64,000 bases of DNA from contig NZ_AP025305.1 in assembly GCF_036492635.1 (NCBI RefSeq), forward strand, positions 434,001 through 498,000. Direction: 5' to 3'. The translations under genes and the position numbers were made by a program. Below the pieces are notes generated by a model, which was not told the DNA's origin, did no database searches, and saw only the letters and a program-made list of their open reading frames with translations. Below, in pieces: positions 35,091 to 43,711 of the stretch (positions are counted from its first letter, which is position 1; each line of letters opens with the position of its first letter). This stretch comes from Aureibacter tunicatorum. Lineage in GTDB: Bacteria > Bacteroidota > Bacteroidia > Cytophagales > Cyclobacteriaceae.

Positions 35091-35669
35091 ATGAGTAACA
35101 AGGGAGGTAAAGCCATTATATTTTCAGCTCCTTCGGGGTCTGGAAAGACAACTATCGTGAAGCATTTATTGTCGACTAGAGATGATCTTATGTTCTCGAT
35201 ATCAGCGTGCACAAGAGACAAAAGAGGAAGAGCTGAGCAAAATGGTAAGGATTATTATTTCCTTACTCCTGATGAATTCAAGCAGAAGATTGACCAAGAC
35301 GCTTTTGTGGAATGGGAAGAAGTCTATCAGGGAAATTTTTACGGCACTTTGAAAACCGAAATCGAAAGAATCTGGAGCGAGGGCAAGAACGTGATCTTCG
35401 ATGTGGATGTAAAAGGAGGCATAAGCTTGAAAGAGTACTTTGGCGAAGACGCTTTGTCCATATTTGTGAAAGTACCAGATATTGAGACTTTAAGAGAAAG
35501 GCTTGGTGATCGAGGAACGGATACCGAAGACAGCATTTCGCAAAGAGTGTTCAAGGCAAAATTTGAGATGGGATTTGAAAAGAAATTCGATACGACGATT
35601 GTTAATAAAGAATTGGATGTGGCATTGGCTGACGCTCAAAACTTGCTTGACAATTTTTTGAATAAGTAG
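35091..35669 (+). CDS. gmk: guanylate kinase
   Basis: A 192-residue enzyme that converts GMP to GDP with ATP. Walker A is FSAPSGSGKTTIVKHL (residues 11-26), the GMP-binding part has ISACTRDKRGRAEQNGKDYYFL and FVEWEEVYQGNFYGTL, followed by VIFDVDVKGG (Walker B) and the lid region RGTDTEDSISQRV. Length is typical. Followed by an inverted-repeat element and nadD. Very confident. Confidence 0.96.
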   Translation: MSNKGGKAIIFSAPSGSGKTTIVKHLLSTRDDLMFSISACTRDKRGRAEQNGKDYYFLTPDEFKQKIDQDAFVEWEEVYQGNFYGTLKTEIERIWSEGKNVIFDVDVKGGISLKEYFGEDALSIFVKVPDIETLRERLGDRGTDTEDSISQRVFKAKFEMGFEKKFDTTIVNKELDVALADAQNLLDNFLNK

Positions 35670-35672
35670 ACA

Positions 35673-35765
35673 TTATCACGATTGATTTTTTATACATTTT
35701 ATTTCCCTCTGGAGGGAATACAAAGGAGGATGATTAAGAGAGCCATAAAAAACTTATCGTGATAA
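35673..35765. repeat. 93-base inverted-repeat element with nested hairpin between gmk and nadD
   Basis: Outer arms TTATCACGAT (35673-35682) and ATCGTGATAA (35756-35765) pair perfectly; after a 2-base mismatch the helix resumes with ATTTTTTAT (35685-35693) and ATAAAAAAC (35745-35753). Inside is a second perfect hairpin TTCCCTC/GAGGGAA (35703-35709 and 35712-35718). It may be a small MITE-like repeat or a structured RNA between the two genes. Confidence 0.6.
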
Positions 35766-35848
35766 ACATTGAAGCCGGAAATTATTTAATTTTTGAAGAT
35801 ATAATCCAGGGTCATTGCTTTTGAGGCATTGACCCGCTTTTGATAATA

Positions 35849-36421
35849 ATGAAAACAGGTCTGTTTTTTGGTTCATTCAACCCTATACATGTCGGGCACT
35901 TGATTATTGCTAATACGGTAGCCCAGAGAGAAGATATAGATGAAGTGTGGTTTATCGTTTCTCCTCAAAATCCTTTTAAGAAGAGAAGCACTTTATTGCA
36001 TGAGTTCGATAGATTTGATATGGTGGAGGCGGCGATTGAAGACAATGATTTGCTTAAAGCGAGCAATATAGAATTCAATATGCCTAAGCCGAGCTATACG
36101 ATAGACACTTTAACTTACCTTTCCACCAAGCATCCCAATAAGAGCTTTAACGTGATCGTGGGAAGCGATAATTTGAGCCACTTCCATAAGTGGAAAAACT
36201 ATGAGCAAATTCTTGACGAATATGGATTATTAGTTTATCCAAGACCTAACACAAAGCCTCATAAATTTGAAAATGATTCCAGAATCGTACACGTTGATTC
36301 TCCAATGGTCGATATTTCAGCTACATTTATAAGAAACTCTATTCAGAATGAAAAATCCATTCGCTATTTAGTTCCTGACAAAGTACAGTTGTTGATTGAT
36401 TCAAGAAAATACTATCATTGA
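35849..36421 (+). CDS. nadD: nicotinate-nucleotide adenylyltransferase
   Basis: About 190 residues from the ATG at 35849 (MKTGLFFGSFNPIHVGHL); an in-frame ATG at 35840 would add three residues. The enzyme adenylates nicotinate mononucleotide in NAD synthesis. The nucleotidyltransferase motif GSFNPIHVGH, PQNPFKKR, FNVIVGSDNLSHFHKW and the C-terminal DISATFIRNSI are all present. Its stop overlaps the convergent DUF1460 stop by 7 bases. Very confident. Confidence 0.95.
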   Translation: MKTGLFFGSFNPIHVGHLIIANTVAQREDIDEVWFIVSPQNPFKKRSTLLHEFDRFDMVEAAIEDNDLLKASNIEFNMPKPSYTIDTLTYLSTKHPNKSFNVIVGSDNLSHFHKWKNYEQILDEYGLLVYPRPNTKPHKFENDSRIVHVDSPMVDISATFIRNSIQNEKSIRYLVPDKVQLLIDSRKYYH

Positions 36422-37251
36422 TTTATAGGCCTGGCGAGCATGATGCCTGTGTATCTGTCCGGAGCAATAAATTCCGCCAAGGTTTTATCTGAAATGATCA
36501 CGCCGTTTTTCAAAGAGGCGTGCATGACATGTACTTGTTTGTTGATGACAATTGCAAAACCTACATGAGAGACGTCAAGTCCTGTGATGTGCGTTGTGAA
36601 TCCTAATATATCACCAGACTTGATATTGCTTTCTATTTCACTTAGTTTTTCTTTTGGTATGAAATAAATCTCTTGGGAGTTAAGGAGGTTTTCAGCCTTT
36701 CTGATGTCCTCTAAATCACTTTCACTCTTAAGACCTTCATAAGCATCTGCATGGGTTGACATGAAGTTAATTTCTTTGTCATATTTTTCTCCATAATTGT
36801 CTGACAAGATTCTTAAAGTGCCTTTCTTTTCATTGTCTATCAACCAATCCGTAAAGTAATGCAGTCTTGATGAGTAACCGGCTAATTGTCCGGATCTATA
36901 GCGAATTTTGGTGAGCTCGCTTTCGTACGTTTTAATGCTTGAAGATTCGGATTTTACAGTATTGGAAATTGCCAATACTGTTTCAAGATACGTTGTGCAA
37001 TCTAGCTCTTCGAGGTTGACTACAAGTATTTCCTTTGGCCTTTCAAGTGTTTGAGAAACATATGGAGTCCCTATAAAGCTTTTCCCTACAGTTAGCACAA
37101 GACTATCGCTTTTTAAGTTTTGGCCTTGAATTTCGGCAATTTTCTTATTGAGAATACTTTCACTGTTCCCTGTGATTTCGGATTGAGAGCAAGCCGAAGT
37201 AATTGCGGAAATGAAAATAAATAAGAAAGTCAACAACTTGTGTACGGTCAT
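36415..37251 (-). CDS. DUF1460 lipoprotein, putative cell-wall amidase
   Basis: About 278 residues when started at ATG 37251; an upstream in-frame ATG (37356) gives 35 extra residues but would bury the signal. From 37251 the protein begins MTVHKLLTFLFIFISAITSACSQ, a lipoprotein signal with lipobox SAC. The DUF1460 domain is an NlpC/P60-like fold of N-acetylmuramoyl-L-alanine amidase type. The catalytic cysteine is in LEELDCTTYLETVLAI and the histidine in GLDVSHVGFAI. It should act on peptidoglycan from the periplasm. Single gene, convergent with nadD. Confidence 0.87.
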   Translation of the reverse strand: MTVHKLLTFLFIFISAITSACSQSEITGNSESILNKKIAEIQGQNLKSDSLVLTVGKSFIGTPYVSQTLERPKEILVVNLEELDCTTYLETVLAISNTVKSESSSIKTYESELTKIRYRSGQLAGYSSRLHYFTDWLIDNEKKGTLRILSDNYGEKYDKEINFMSTHADAYEGLKSESDLEDIRKAENLLNSQEIYFIPKEKLSEIESNIKSGDILGFTTHITGLDVSHVGFAIVINKQVHVMHASLKNGVIISDKTLAEFIAPDRYTGIMLARPINQ

Positions 37252-37397
37252 TGTAGCTATATTTTTGAGATTGGAAAGAAACTTTGCAGTAAAGTTATTT
37301 TCTGAAAGGTAAAGGAATAATTTAGGTTTAAAAAACGTAAAAAAAGATTTATCCATATTATATTTGTCTGATTTATTGAAACAGCTATAGTCTAGTC

Positions 37398-38105
37398 ATG
37401 AAATATAAGAGAATATTATTAAAGTTAAGTGGAGAAGCACTTACCGGAAGTCAAAGTTATGGAATTGATCCTGAAGTATTGGAGCGATATTCTCAAGAAA
37501 TCAAGAAAGCGATAGATAAAGGCGTAGAAGTTGCTATCGTGATCGGAGGAGGAAATATTTACAGAGGCGTTCAGGCAGAGAAATCGGGCATTGACAGGGT
37601 TCAAGGCGATTACATGGGAATGTTGGCGACCTTGATCAACGCAATGGCAATCCAAAGTTCGCTTGAGAAAATCGGCGTTGACACAAGATTGATGTCAGGT
37701 CTTAAAATCGATCAAGTATGCGAGCAATTCATCAGAAGAAGAGCTTTGAGACACCTTGAAAAAGGCCGTGTGGTAATCTTTGGAGCAGGTATTGGAAATC
37801 CTTATTTTACTACTGATTCTACGGCTAGTTTGAGAGCGGTGGAAGTTGAAGCCGATGTAGTGCTAAAAGGAACAAGAGTCGACGGAGTTTACACAGCCGA
37901 CCCTGAGAAGGACCCTAAAGCGGAGAAATTCGACAGCATTAGTTTTGCGGAAGTGTACCAGAGAGGCTTGAATGTAATGGATATGACTGCATTCACATTA
38001 TGCAAAGAAAATAACCTGCCGATAATCGTATTCGATATGAATAAGTCTGGAAATCTTGTTAAATTGGTTGAAGGAGAGAAGGTCGGAACGTTGATCGCAG
38101 AATAA
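37398..38105 (+). CDS. pyrH: UMP kinase
   Basis: A 235-residue hexameric amino-acid-kinase-fold enzyme that makes UDP. Motifs are [13 protein letters not shown] at the start, [46 protein letters not shown] and [15 protein letters not shown]. Length is normal. The next gene, frr, starts 11 bases after its stop, the widespread pyrH-frr operon. Very confident. Confidence 0.97.
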   Translation: MKYKRILLKLSGEALTGSQSYGIDPEVLERYSQEIKKAIDKGVEVAIVIGGGNIYRGVQAEKSGIDRVQGDYMGMLATLINAMAIQSSLEKIGVDTRLMSGLKIDQVCEQFIRRRALRHLEKGRVVIFGAGIGNPYFTTDSTASLRAVEVEADVVLKGTRVDGVYTADPEKDPKAEKFDSISFAEVYQRGLNVMDMTAFTLCKENNLPIIVFDMNKSGNLVKLVEGEKVGTLIAE

Positions 38106-38116
38106 AAACAAAAAAA

Positions 38117-38677
38117 ATGGAAGAAATAGAACTTTTTTTATCTGATGCCGAAGAGCAAATGCAAAAGGCTGTAAGCCATACGCAAAATGAACTAGGAAAA
38201 ATTAGAGCTGGAAAGGCTATGCCTAGCATGCTGGATGGCGTCAAGCTGGATTATTACGGCACGATGAGTCCTATCAGCCAGGTGGCTTCAATCAACACTC
38301 CTGATGCGAGAACGATTGTAATCAAGCCTTGGGAAGCTAAGATTTTGTCTGATATCGAAAGAGCAATCATCAACAGCGACTTGGGACTTAATCCTCAGAA
38401 TGATGGCGAGATCATTCGCTTGTCGATTCCTCCATTGACTGAAGAGCGCAGAAAAGACTTGGTGAAGCAAGTAAAGTCTGAAGGCGAAAATGGCAAAATA
38501 CGAATTAGAAGAGTTAGACAAGACACTAACGATTCGTTGAAAAAATTGCAAAAAGAAGGTGCTTCGGAGGATGCTGTTAAATCAGCGGAGGACGATGTTC
38601 AAAAATATACAAATTCTTTTATAGCTCAAATCGACGATTTAGTAGCTAAAAAAGAAGAAGAAATAATGACTATTTAA
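38117..38677 (+). CDS. frr: ribosome recycling factor
   Basis: A 186-residue protein that splits post-termination ribosomes with EF-G. Visible motifs are LGKIRAGKAMPSMLDGVKLDYYG, VASINTPDARTIVIKPWE, AIINSDLGLNPQNDGEIIRLSIPPLTEERRKDLVK and the helical IRRVRQDTNDSLKKL. Length is typical. Second gene of the pyrH-frr operon, followed by a terminator. Very confident. Confidence 0.97.
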   Translation: MEEIELFLSDAEEQMQKAVSHTQNELGKIRAGKAMPSMLDGVKLDYYGTMSPISQVASINTPDARTIVIKPWEAKILSDIERAIINSDLGLNPQNDGEIIRLSIPPLTEERRKDLVKQVKSEGENGKIRIRRVRQDTNDSLKKLQKEGASEDAVKSAEDDVQKYTNSFIAQIDDLVAKKEEEIMTI

Positions 38678-38691
38678 GTCAAGTTTTATTC

Positions 38692-38725
38692 AAAGCTATC
38701 CTCAATGGATAGCTTTTTGTTTTTT
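38692..38725 (+). terminator. rho-independent terminator after frr
   Basis: Perfect 10-bp stem AAAGCTATCC/GGATAGCTTT with a 5-nt loop and a T-rich tail. Confidence 0.92.
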
Positions 38726-38840
38726 AATTTACTCGTAGAGTGATTGATGGGTTTTCGCCAAGGTTTTTTACCCCTTGAAACCATTGTGCCGAAATGAGCG
38801 TAATTTGAACAAAAACATAAGTATTTTTTTAAGCAAATCT

Positions 38841-40706
38841 ATGGGAGACTCAATTCAGAAACAAGGAGTTACAAAGAAGAAAAGTACCAGAAGAATTTCA
38901 AAATCAAATATTGCCAAGACCTTGTTAGTTGAAGTGGCTTGGGAAGTTTGCAATCAAGTGGGGGGGATTTATACAGTTATACGTTCCAAAACTCCCGTGG
39001 CTACTAAAAAGTGGGGTGAGAACTATTGCCTTGTAGGACCATATGTGAATCATAGCAATGTGTCCACGCATTTTGAGCCTTTGCCTTTGGATGAGGATAA
39101 ACCATTTTGCAAGGCTGTCAAAACCATGAGAGAATGGGGATTTGACGTGCATTATGGAGAGTGGTTGGTAACAGGCCGTCCAAGGGTTGTCTTGCTTAAT
39201 CCCGATTCTGTCAATGACCGTCTTGGTGAAATCAAATATGATCTATGGGAGAACCATCAAATAGAATCTCCTTCTGAAGATAATTTATTGGATGAATTGT
39301 TGGCATTCAGCTACCTCACGGAAAAATTCTTTGAGATTTTGGCGACGCATGAAATTACCAACAAGAACATCATTGGCCATTTTCATGAATGGATGGTCGG
39401 ATTGCCAATATTGAATATCAAACGCAAGAATTTTAAAGTTTCTACTGTTTTCACAACTCACGCGACATTGCTGGGTAGATATCTGGCGATGAATGATCCT
39501 TCGTTTTATGATCATTTGGCGTTTTATGATTGGCATAAAGAAGCTGTGAATTTTAACATTGAGGCGCAAGTCAAGATTGAAAGATACGCGGCTCAAGCCA
39601 CGGATGTATTGACGACAGTGAGTGAAATCACTGGAAAGGAATGCGAAGCGTTATTAGGCAGAGTTCCTGATGAGATATTGCCAAATGGATTCAATATTGA
39701 GCGTTTCACTGCCTTGCACGAATTTCAAAATCTGCATCAGGATTACAAAGAAAAGATACATCAGTTTGTGATGGCTCACTTTTTCCAGACATATACTTTT
39801 GATCTGGATAATACATTGTATTTTTTCACTTCGGGAAGATTTGAATACAAGAACAAAGGTTTTGATGTCACTATTGAAGCTTTAGCGAAATTAAATTATA
39901 GGCTGCAACAAGAAGGCTCAGACATAACCATTGTCATGTTCTTCATTACTAAGCAACCCTATCACTCGATCAATCCAGCGGTGCTTCAGTCCAAGGCCAT
40001 GATTGAAGAGCTAAGAACAACGACCAAAATGATTCAAAAGCAGATTGGCGATCGTATGTTCTATGCTGCGGCATCAAGCGACGAATACAAACTGCCTTCG
40101 CTTAATGATTTTGTCGATGATTATTGGAAGCTCAGATATCGAAGAACGTTGCAATCCTGGAAGACAGACAAGCTTCCTGAGATCGTCACGCATAACCTTA
40201 AGGATGATGTGAATGACCCAATTTTGAACTTCTTGCGAGTTTCTAATTTAGTCAATCATAAAGAAGATCGTGTAAAGATCGTTTATCACCCTGACTTCAT
40301 CAATTCGACAAACCCGCTGTTTGGAATGGATTACAGACAGTTTGTGAGAGGATGTCATTTGGGCATTTTCCCAAGCTATTATGAGCCTTGGGGCTATACG
40401 CCTTTGGAATGCATGGCCAGTGGAGTTCCTGCTGTCACAAGTGACTTGTCAGGCTTTGGAGATTATGTAGAGAAGAACTTGCCGGAATTTGAAGATAAGG
40501 GCATCTATGTCAATAATAGGGATCATAGCTCATTTGAAGCTTCAGCCGACCAGTTGGCGAATAAGCTTTATAAATTTATCAAGTTGACGAGAAAAGAGAG
40601 AATTGCTCTGAGAAATAAGACAGAGGAGGCTTCAGAGTTCTTTGACTGGAGAAGCTTGATACATCATTATGACAAGGCGTATAATTTGGCGATCAAAAAA
40701 TTATAG
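38841..40706 (+). CDS. glycogen synthase, eukaryote-type (GT3)
   Basis: About 621 residues from ATG 38841 (MGDSIQKQG); an earlier in-frame ATG (38775) adds 22 residues of poor character. It extends glycogen from UDP-glucose in the GT3 family found in fungi, animals and Bacteroidota. The signature LLVEVAWEVCNQVGGIYTVI is near residue 30; IGHFHEWMVGLPIL and VFTTHATLLGRYLA follow; the C-domain has YFFTSGRFEYKNKGFDVTIEALAKL and LGIFPSYYEPWGYTPLECMASGVP with the EX7E-type acidic pair. No branching enzyme or debranching enzyme is adjacent in the window. Confidence 0.93.
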   Translation: MGDSIQKQGVTKKKSTRRISKSNIAKTLLVEVAWEVCNQVGGIYTVIRSKTPVATKKWGENYCLVGPYVNHSNVSTHFEPLPLDEDKPFCKAVKTMREWGFDVHYGEWLVTGRPRVVLLNPDSVNDRLGEIKYDLWENHQIESPSEDNLLDELLAFSYLTEKFFEILATHEITNKNIIGHFHEWMVGLPILNIKRKNFKVSTVFTTHATLLGRYLAMNDPSFYDHLAFYDWHKEAVNFNIEAQVKIERYAAQATDVLTTVSEITGKECEALLGRVPDEILPNGFNIERFTALHEFQNLHQDYKEKIHQFVMAHFFQTYTFDLDNTLYFFTSGRFEYKNKGFDVTIEALAKLNYRLQQEGSDITIVMFFITKQPYHSINPAVLQSKAMIEELRTTTKMIQKQIGDRMFYAAASSDEYKLPSLNDFVDDYWKLRYRRTLQSWKTDKLPEIVTHNLKDDVNDPILNFLRVSNLVNHKEDRVKIVYHPDFINSTNPLFGMDYRQFVRGCHLGIFPSYYEPWGYTPLECMASGVPAVTSDLSGFGDYVEKNLPEFEDKGIYVNNRDHSSFEASADQLANKLYKFIKLTRKERIALRNKTEEASEFFDWRSLIHHYDKAYNLAIKKL

Positions 40707-40739
40707 ATGACAAAAATTTTATCGATTTGATTGATAGAG

Positions 40740-40776
40740 AGTTGTAATAGATATTATTTCTGTTGCAACTTTTGTT
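40740..40776 (+). terminator. terminator-like hairpin after the glycogen synthase gene
   Basis: Eight-bp stem AGTTGTAA/TTGCAACT (one G-U) with a 15-nt loop and a T-rich tail. Confidence 0.6.
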
Positions 40777-40874
40777 TTTTAGGGCTTCATATAACAACAA
40801 GCTATTTCATTTCAGAATTATTTATTCACAACTGCAATATTTTTTTACACAAAATCACGAATCGAACTTAAGTA

Positions 40875-40906
40875 TTTGATATTCAGTATTTTGATTATTA
40901 CCTTTG
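40875..40906 (+). promoter_or_regulatory. consensus Bacteroidota promoter upstream of the structured RNA
   Basis: TTTG at 40875-40878, a 20-base spacer, and TACCTTTG at 40899-40906 match the -33/-7 pattern fully. The start would be near 40912, 19 bases before the first helix arm. Confidence 0.65.
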
Positions 40907-40930
40907 CAACTCATGAATAATAATTCTCAA

Positions 40931-41086
40931 CATATCCACACACGTACCGAGTCGGTATAAGGCGGGCCAACCGTCTGATTGCTTTAAGCGAAAACTCTTT
41001 TCGCTGAATACAAGACAGGTGCGTCCGCTCCATTCTTAGTGGATATGCCGAGCCATACTTTCAAGTATTTTACTAGACCAATGGCT
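40931..41086 (+). ncRNA. candidate structured RNA (riboswitch, leader or small RNA)
   Basis: A closing helix CATATCCAC (40931-40939) with GTGGATATG (41039-41047), 9 perfect pairs, encloses three hairpins in order: TACCG/CGGTA (40945-40949, 40953-40957), GGCGG/CCGTC (40961-40965, 40971-40975, one G-U) and AGCGAAAA/TTTTCGCT (40987-40994, 40998-41005). A fifth helix, AGCCAT/ATGGCT (41051-41056, 41081-41086), follows; an alternative ATACT/AGTAT hairpin overlaps it, giving mutually exclusive folds. The segment is richer in GC than its flanks and sits directly behind a consensus promoter. rsgA starts 135 bases downstream. I could not match it to a known riboswitch class. Confidence 0.55.
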
Positions 41087-41221
41087 AATCATATCTATTA
41101 CCTTAATTCATCGGGAGTTCTAACTTGATTCCTAAATCATCATGTTTTAAAGTCAACTAGCCTTATGTGCTTATTAAACTCCTGCCATAAATATTCTTAT
41201 TCATGAAAAATATTTCCTACA

Positions 41222-42280
41222 ATGGAAAACCAAGCATATATATACAATTTTAAAAATATCATGAGCAGTTCTGGGTGGTCAAAAGAGGAGATCGCTCAAG
41301 TCATTGCTGTGCATAAAGATCGATATGAAATTCTTACACCGGATGCTGAAATATCAGCTGAGTTAGCGGGTAATTTGAGGTTTTCGGCTCAAAGTTCTTT
41401 GGACATGCCCGCTGTGGGAGATTGGGTCAAGATTGTTCCAATGAATGATGATCATGCTATTATCTTAGAAATATTCAAACGAAAAACAATCTTGCGAAGA
41501 CAATCAGTAGGAAGCTCAAGTAATGATCAAGTCATAGCGGCTAATGCTGACAGCGGAATCATAGCCATGTCTGTAGGACAAGACTTCAATTTAAGACGAA
41601 TCGATAGATATTTAACCATATGTTATGATGGAGATTTAGAGCCCATAGTCCTTTTGACAAAGACTGATTTATTGGAAGAGCAAGATGTTTTAAAACTATC
41701 ATCGCAAATTCAAGAACGACATCCTCAAGCACAAGTGATCTCTGTAAGCATAAATAAGATTGAGACATTGCACACGCTACAAAACTCAATGGCTAAAAAC
41801 CGAACGTATTGTTTTATGGGCTCCTCAGGCGTAGGAAAATCGACTTTGATCAATTGGTTGGCAAGCAATAGTCTTATGAAAACATCCGAGATCAGTGCTA
41901 GCCATGGCAAAGGCAGGCATACTACTACATATAGGCGGTTAATGTACTTGCAAGATGGGTTTGCTATCGTTGACACTCCCGGAATGCGGGAGGTAGGCGT
42001 TACGGATGGAGATCGTTCAATTGACGCCACTTTTGAGCAAATCGCTTCATTGGCAGAAGGATGTAAATATTCCAACTGCACGCATACCAATGAAGATGGA
42101 TGCGCTGTCTCAGAGGCGATAGAAAATGGAGAACTTGAAGAAGAGCTTCTTTACAGTTATCAAAAACTCAAACGGGAGCAAAACCATTATTCGCAGACTG
42201 TCTGGGAAAAAAGAAAGAGTCAAAAGGATTTTGGAAAAATGATCAAGAGAGTTCAAAATCAAAAGAAACGATTCAAATAA
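41222..42280 (+). CDS. rsgA: ribosome small-subunit GTPase RsgA
   Basis: A 352-residue circularly permuted GTPase that acts late in 30S assembly. An N-terminal OB-fold (PAVGDWVKIVPMNDDHAIILEIFKRKTILRR) is followed by VLLTKTDLL (G4), FMGSSGVGKSTLINWL (G1, about residue 200), TTTYRRLMYL (G2) and AIVDTPGMREVGV (G3), the permuted order typical of RsgA. The C-terminal zinc domain has GCKYSNCTHTNEDGCAV. Start ATG 41222 lies 135 bases beyond the candidate RNA structure and is followed 6 bases later by a GNAT gene. Very confident. Confidence 0.95.
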   Translation: MENQAYIYNFKNIMSSSGWSKEEIAQVIAVHKDRYEILTPDAEISAELAGNLRFSAQSSLDMPAVGDWVKIVPMNDDHAIILEIFKRKTILRRQSVGSSSNDQVIAANADSGIIAMSVGQDFNLRRIDRYLTICYDGDLEPIVLLTKTDLLEEQDVLKLSSQIQERHPQAQVISVSINKIETLHTLQNSMAKNRTYCFMGSSGVGKSTLINWLASNSLMKTSEISASHGKGRHTTTYRRLMYLQDGFAIVDTPGMREVGVTDGDRSIDATFEQIASLAEGCKYSNCTHTNEDGCAVSEAIENGELEEELLYSYQKLKREQNHYSQTVWEKRKSQKDFGKMIKRVQNQKKRFK

Positions 42281-42286
42281 CGAATT

Positions 42287-42751
42287 ATGGATTATAACAT
42301 AAGAAAAATAAACGATAAAGAATTAGTCGAAGCGCAAACGATAGCCAGAAGAACGATTCGACATAGTTATACAGCTTTCTTTTCCGAAGAGACCATCAAT
42401 ATGTTTATTGATAGCGGAGCCGCTGACGAGGAATTTGTCAAGCATTTCGAACATTGCTATGTATTGGCAAATGAAAAGGAAATTCTTGGCTTTTGTATAT
42501 TTTATGAGAACTTCATTGATTTGATGATGATTGATTCCAATATACACGGAAAAGGACTGGGAACAACTCTTTTGCAATTTGCCGAAAGTAAAATCGCTGA
42601 AGAAGGATATGAGCGAATGCGACTGGAAACATTTTTGGAAAACAAGCAAGCTGTTAGCTTTTATTTGAAAAGTGGCTGGAGCATTATCAAATCCCAAAAA
42701 GAAGAAGGATTAAATCTTGAAAGAATAACTTTGGAGAAGTCAACTGTCTAA
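42287..42751 (+). CDS. GNAT N-acetyltransferase
   Basis: A 154-residue GNAT protein. The acetyl-CoA loop is MIDSNIHGKGLGTTLLQFAES (residues about 82-102; the glycines of GKGLG are key), followed by MRLETFLENKQAVSFYLKSGW, the usual last strand. Substrate unknown. It starts 6 bases after rsgA and ends in a terminator (42768-42807), so it shares the rsgA transcript. Confidence 0.88.
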   Translation: MDYNIRKINDKELVEAQTIARRTIRHSYTAFFSEETINMFIDSGAADEEFVKHFEHCYVLANEKEILGFCIFYENFIDLMMIDSNIHGKGLGTTLLQFAESKIAEEGYERMRLETFLENKQAVSFYLKSGWSIIKSQKEEGLNLERITLEKSTV

Positions 42752-42767
42752 TTACTAACAATTTAAT

Positions 42768-42807
42768 AAGCGCAGAGATTGTTAAGCTGTCTCTGTGCTT
42801 TCATTTT
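42768..42807 (+). terminator. rho-independent terminator after the GNAT gene
   Basis: Eleven-bp stem AAGCGCAGAGA/TCTCTGTGCTT with one G-T wobble and an 11-nt loop, then TTCATTTTTT. Confidence 0.8.
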
Positions 42808-42897
42808 TTCAACTCGCAATTCAGTTTTATATTTTACGATTCAAAAGTCAATTCTACGACTCACCGAAAAGCCCCAAGACATCGATTACCTTCTATC

Positions 42898-42905
42898 TAC
42901 CTTTG
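42898..42905 (+). promoter_or_regulatory. -7 element upstream of the START-domain gene
   Basis: TACCTTTG, the same box as at 40899-40906, lies 21 bases before the ATG. No clear -33 TTTG was found at the right distance. Confidence 0.4.
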
Positions 42906-42926
42906 CAATGAACAAGAACAAAAGAT

Positions 42927-43571
42927 ATGTATAAGATTATCATTGCATTCTATCTCCTTGTGGCTACCGCCAACTTCTCCACAGCTCAGGATTTCGTTCC
43001 TATAGGAAAGTGGAAAACTGCTAAAAGTTCTAAAGGGACAAAATTAATGTACCGCTGGATCATGTTAGGAGATACTCTCAAAACAAGACAACTCAAAGTC
43101 ACTACCACTATCACTGCATCTCCAGAAGAAATATTAAAGATGCTCAATGATTCTGAAAAGCTTATGGCTTGGAAACCTGAGATCAAAGAGGCGCAAGTCA
43201 TGGACAAGGACAGCATGAAATGGACTAGTTACATGATCTTTGATATCCCTTCATTATTTCCTCAACAAGACTTGATCGTCTCATATAAAGTTGAGAGCAA
43301 AGAAGATTCCTTGACCATCATTGGAGAGTCATTCCCTAATCGGTTGGAAGAAATAAAAGGTGTCAATCGGCAAAAAATTTATTATGACAAATGGATTTTA
43401 AGACCAATCAACGAGCATAGCAGCAAATTAACATATACTTCGATTGCTCCGGGAAAGCCTATTATGCCACGATTTATTCAAGATAAATTCTTGCAACCCA
43501 TGATTATCAGCTCTTTTGCAATGCTAAAAAACAAGTCTGAGGAAAATAATTCGTTAGATAGTTCTAGCTAA
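42927..43571 (+). CDS. secreted START/Bet v 1-like domain protein
   Basis: A 214-residue protein with a signal peptide (MYKIIIAFYLLVATANFSTAQ, cleavage after TAQ is likely), so it should be periplasmic. The mature part has the START-fold order MLGDTLKTRQLKVTTTITASPEEILKMLND, LMAWKPEIKEAQVMDKDS and IIGESFPNRLEEIKG, with a C-terminal helix. Such domains bind lipids or hydrophobic ligands; the ligand is unknown. It precedes the SDR-DUF2062-epimerase group by 140 bases and may be functionally related. Confidence 0.8.
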   Translation: MYKIIIAFYLLVATANFSTAQDFVPIGKWKTAKSSKGTKLMYRWIMLGDTLKTRQLKVTTTITASPEEILKMLNDSEKLMAWKPEIKEAQVMDKDSMKWTSYMIFDIPSLFPQQDLIVSYKVESKEDSLTIIGESFPNRLEEIKGVNRQKIYYDKWILRPINEHSSKLTYTSIAPGKPIMPRFIQDKFLQPMIISSFAMLKNKSEENNSLDSSS

Positions 43572-43711
43572 TAAGTATTAGCACCAAGTAAATCATCATA
43601 GTTTCCTACTCTGTTTAGCTATAGCTTTTATATGACAAAGCCCGTCATTGAGAAGACGAAACAAATCAAAGGGCATTCCATCAAAAGTACAACCGTTCAA
43701 TAATATTAGAT

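Larger units (their letters stand above)
40707..41221. other. 515-base intergenic region carrying a promoter and a candidate structured RNA
   Basis: It begins with a terminator-like hairpin (40740-40776), then a consensus promoter (40875-40906), then a compact series of helices (40931-41086), and ends in 135 AT-rich bases before rsgA. No open frame longer than a few codons follows the promoter on the plus strand before rsgA. Confidence 0.6.

Noticed and set aside
40971-41005. CTGATTG...GCGAAAA resembling a hammerhead-ribozyme core
   Set aside because: The CUGAUGA box is not matched and no GUC/GUH cleavage triplet sits in the right place; simple hairpins explain the sequence better.
41020-41032. 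GTGCGTCCGCTCC similar to the end of THF riboswitches
   Set aside because: The partner GGAGAGTAG box and the rest of the THF core are absent.
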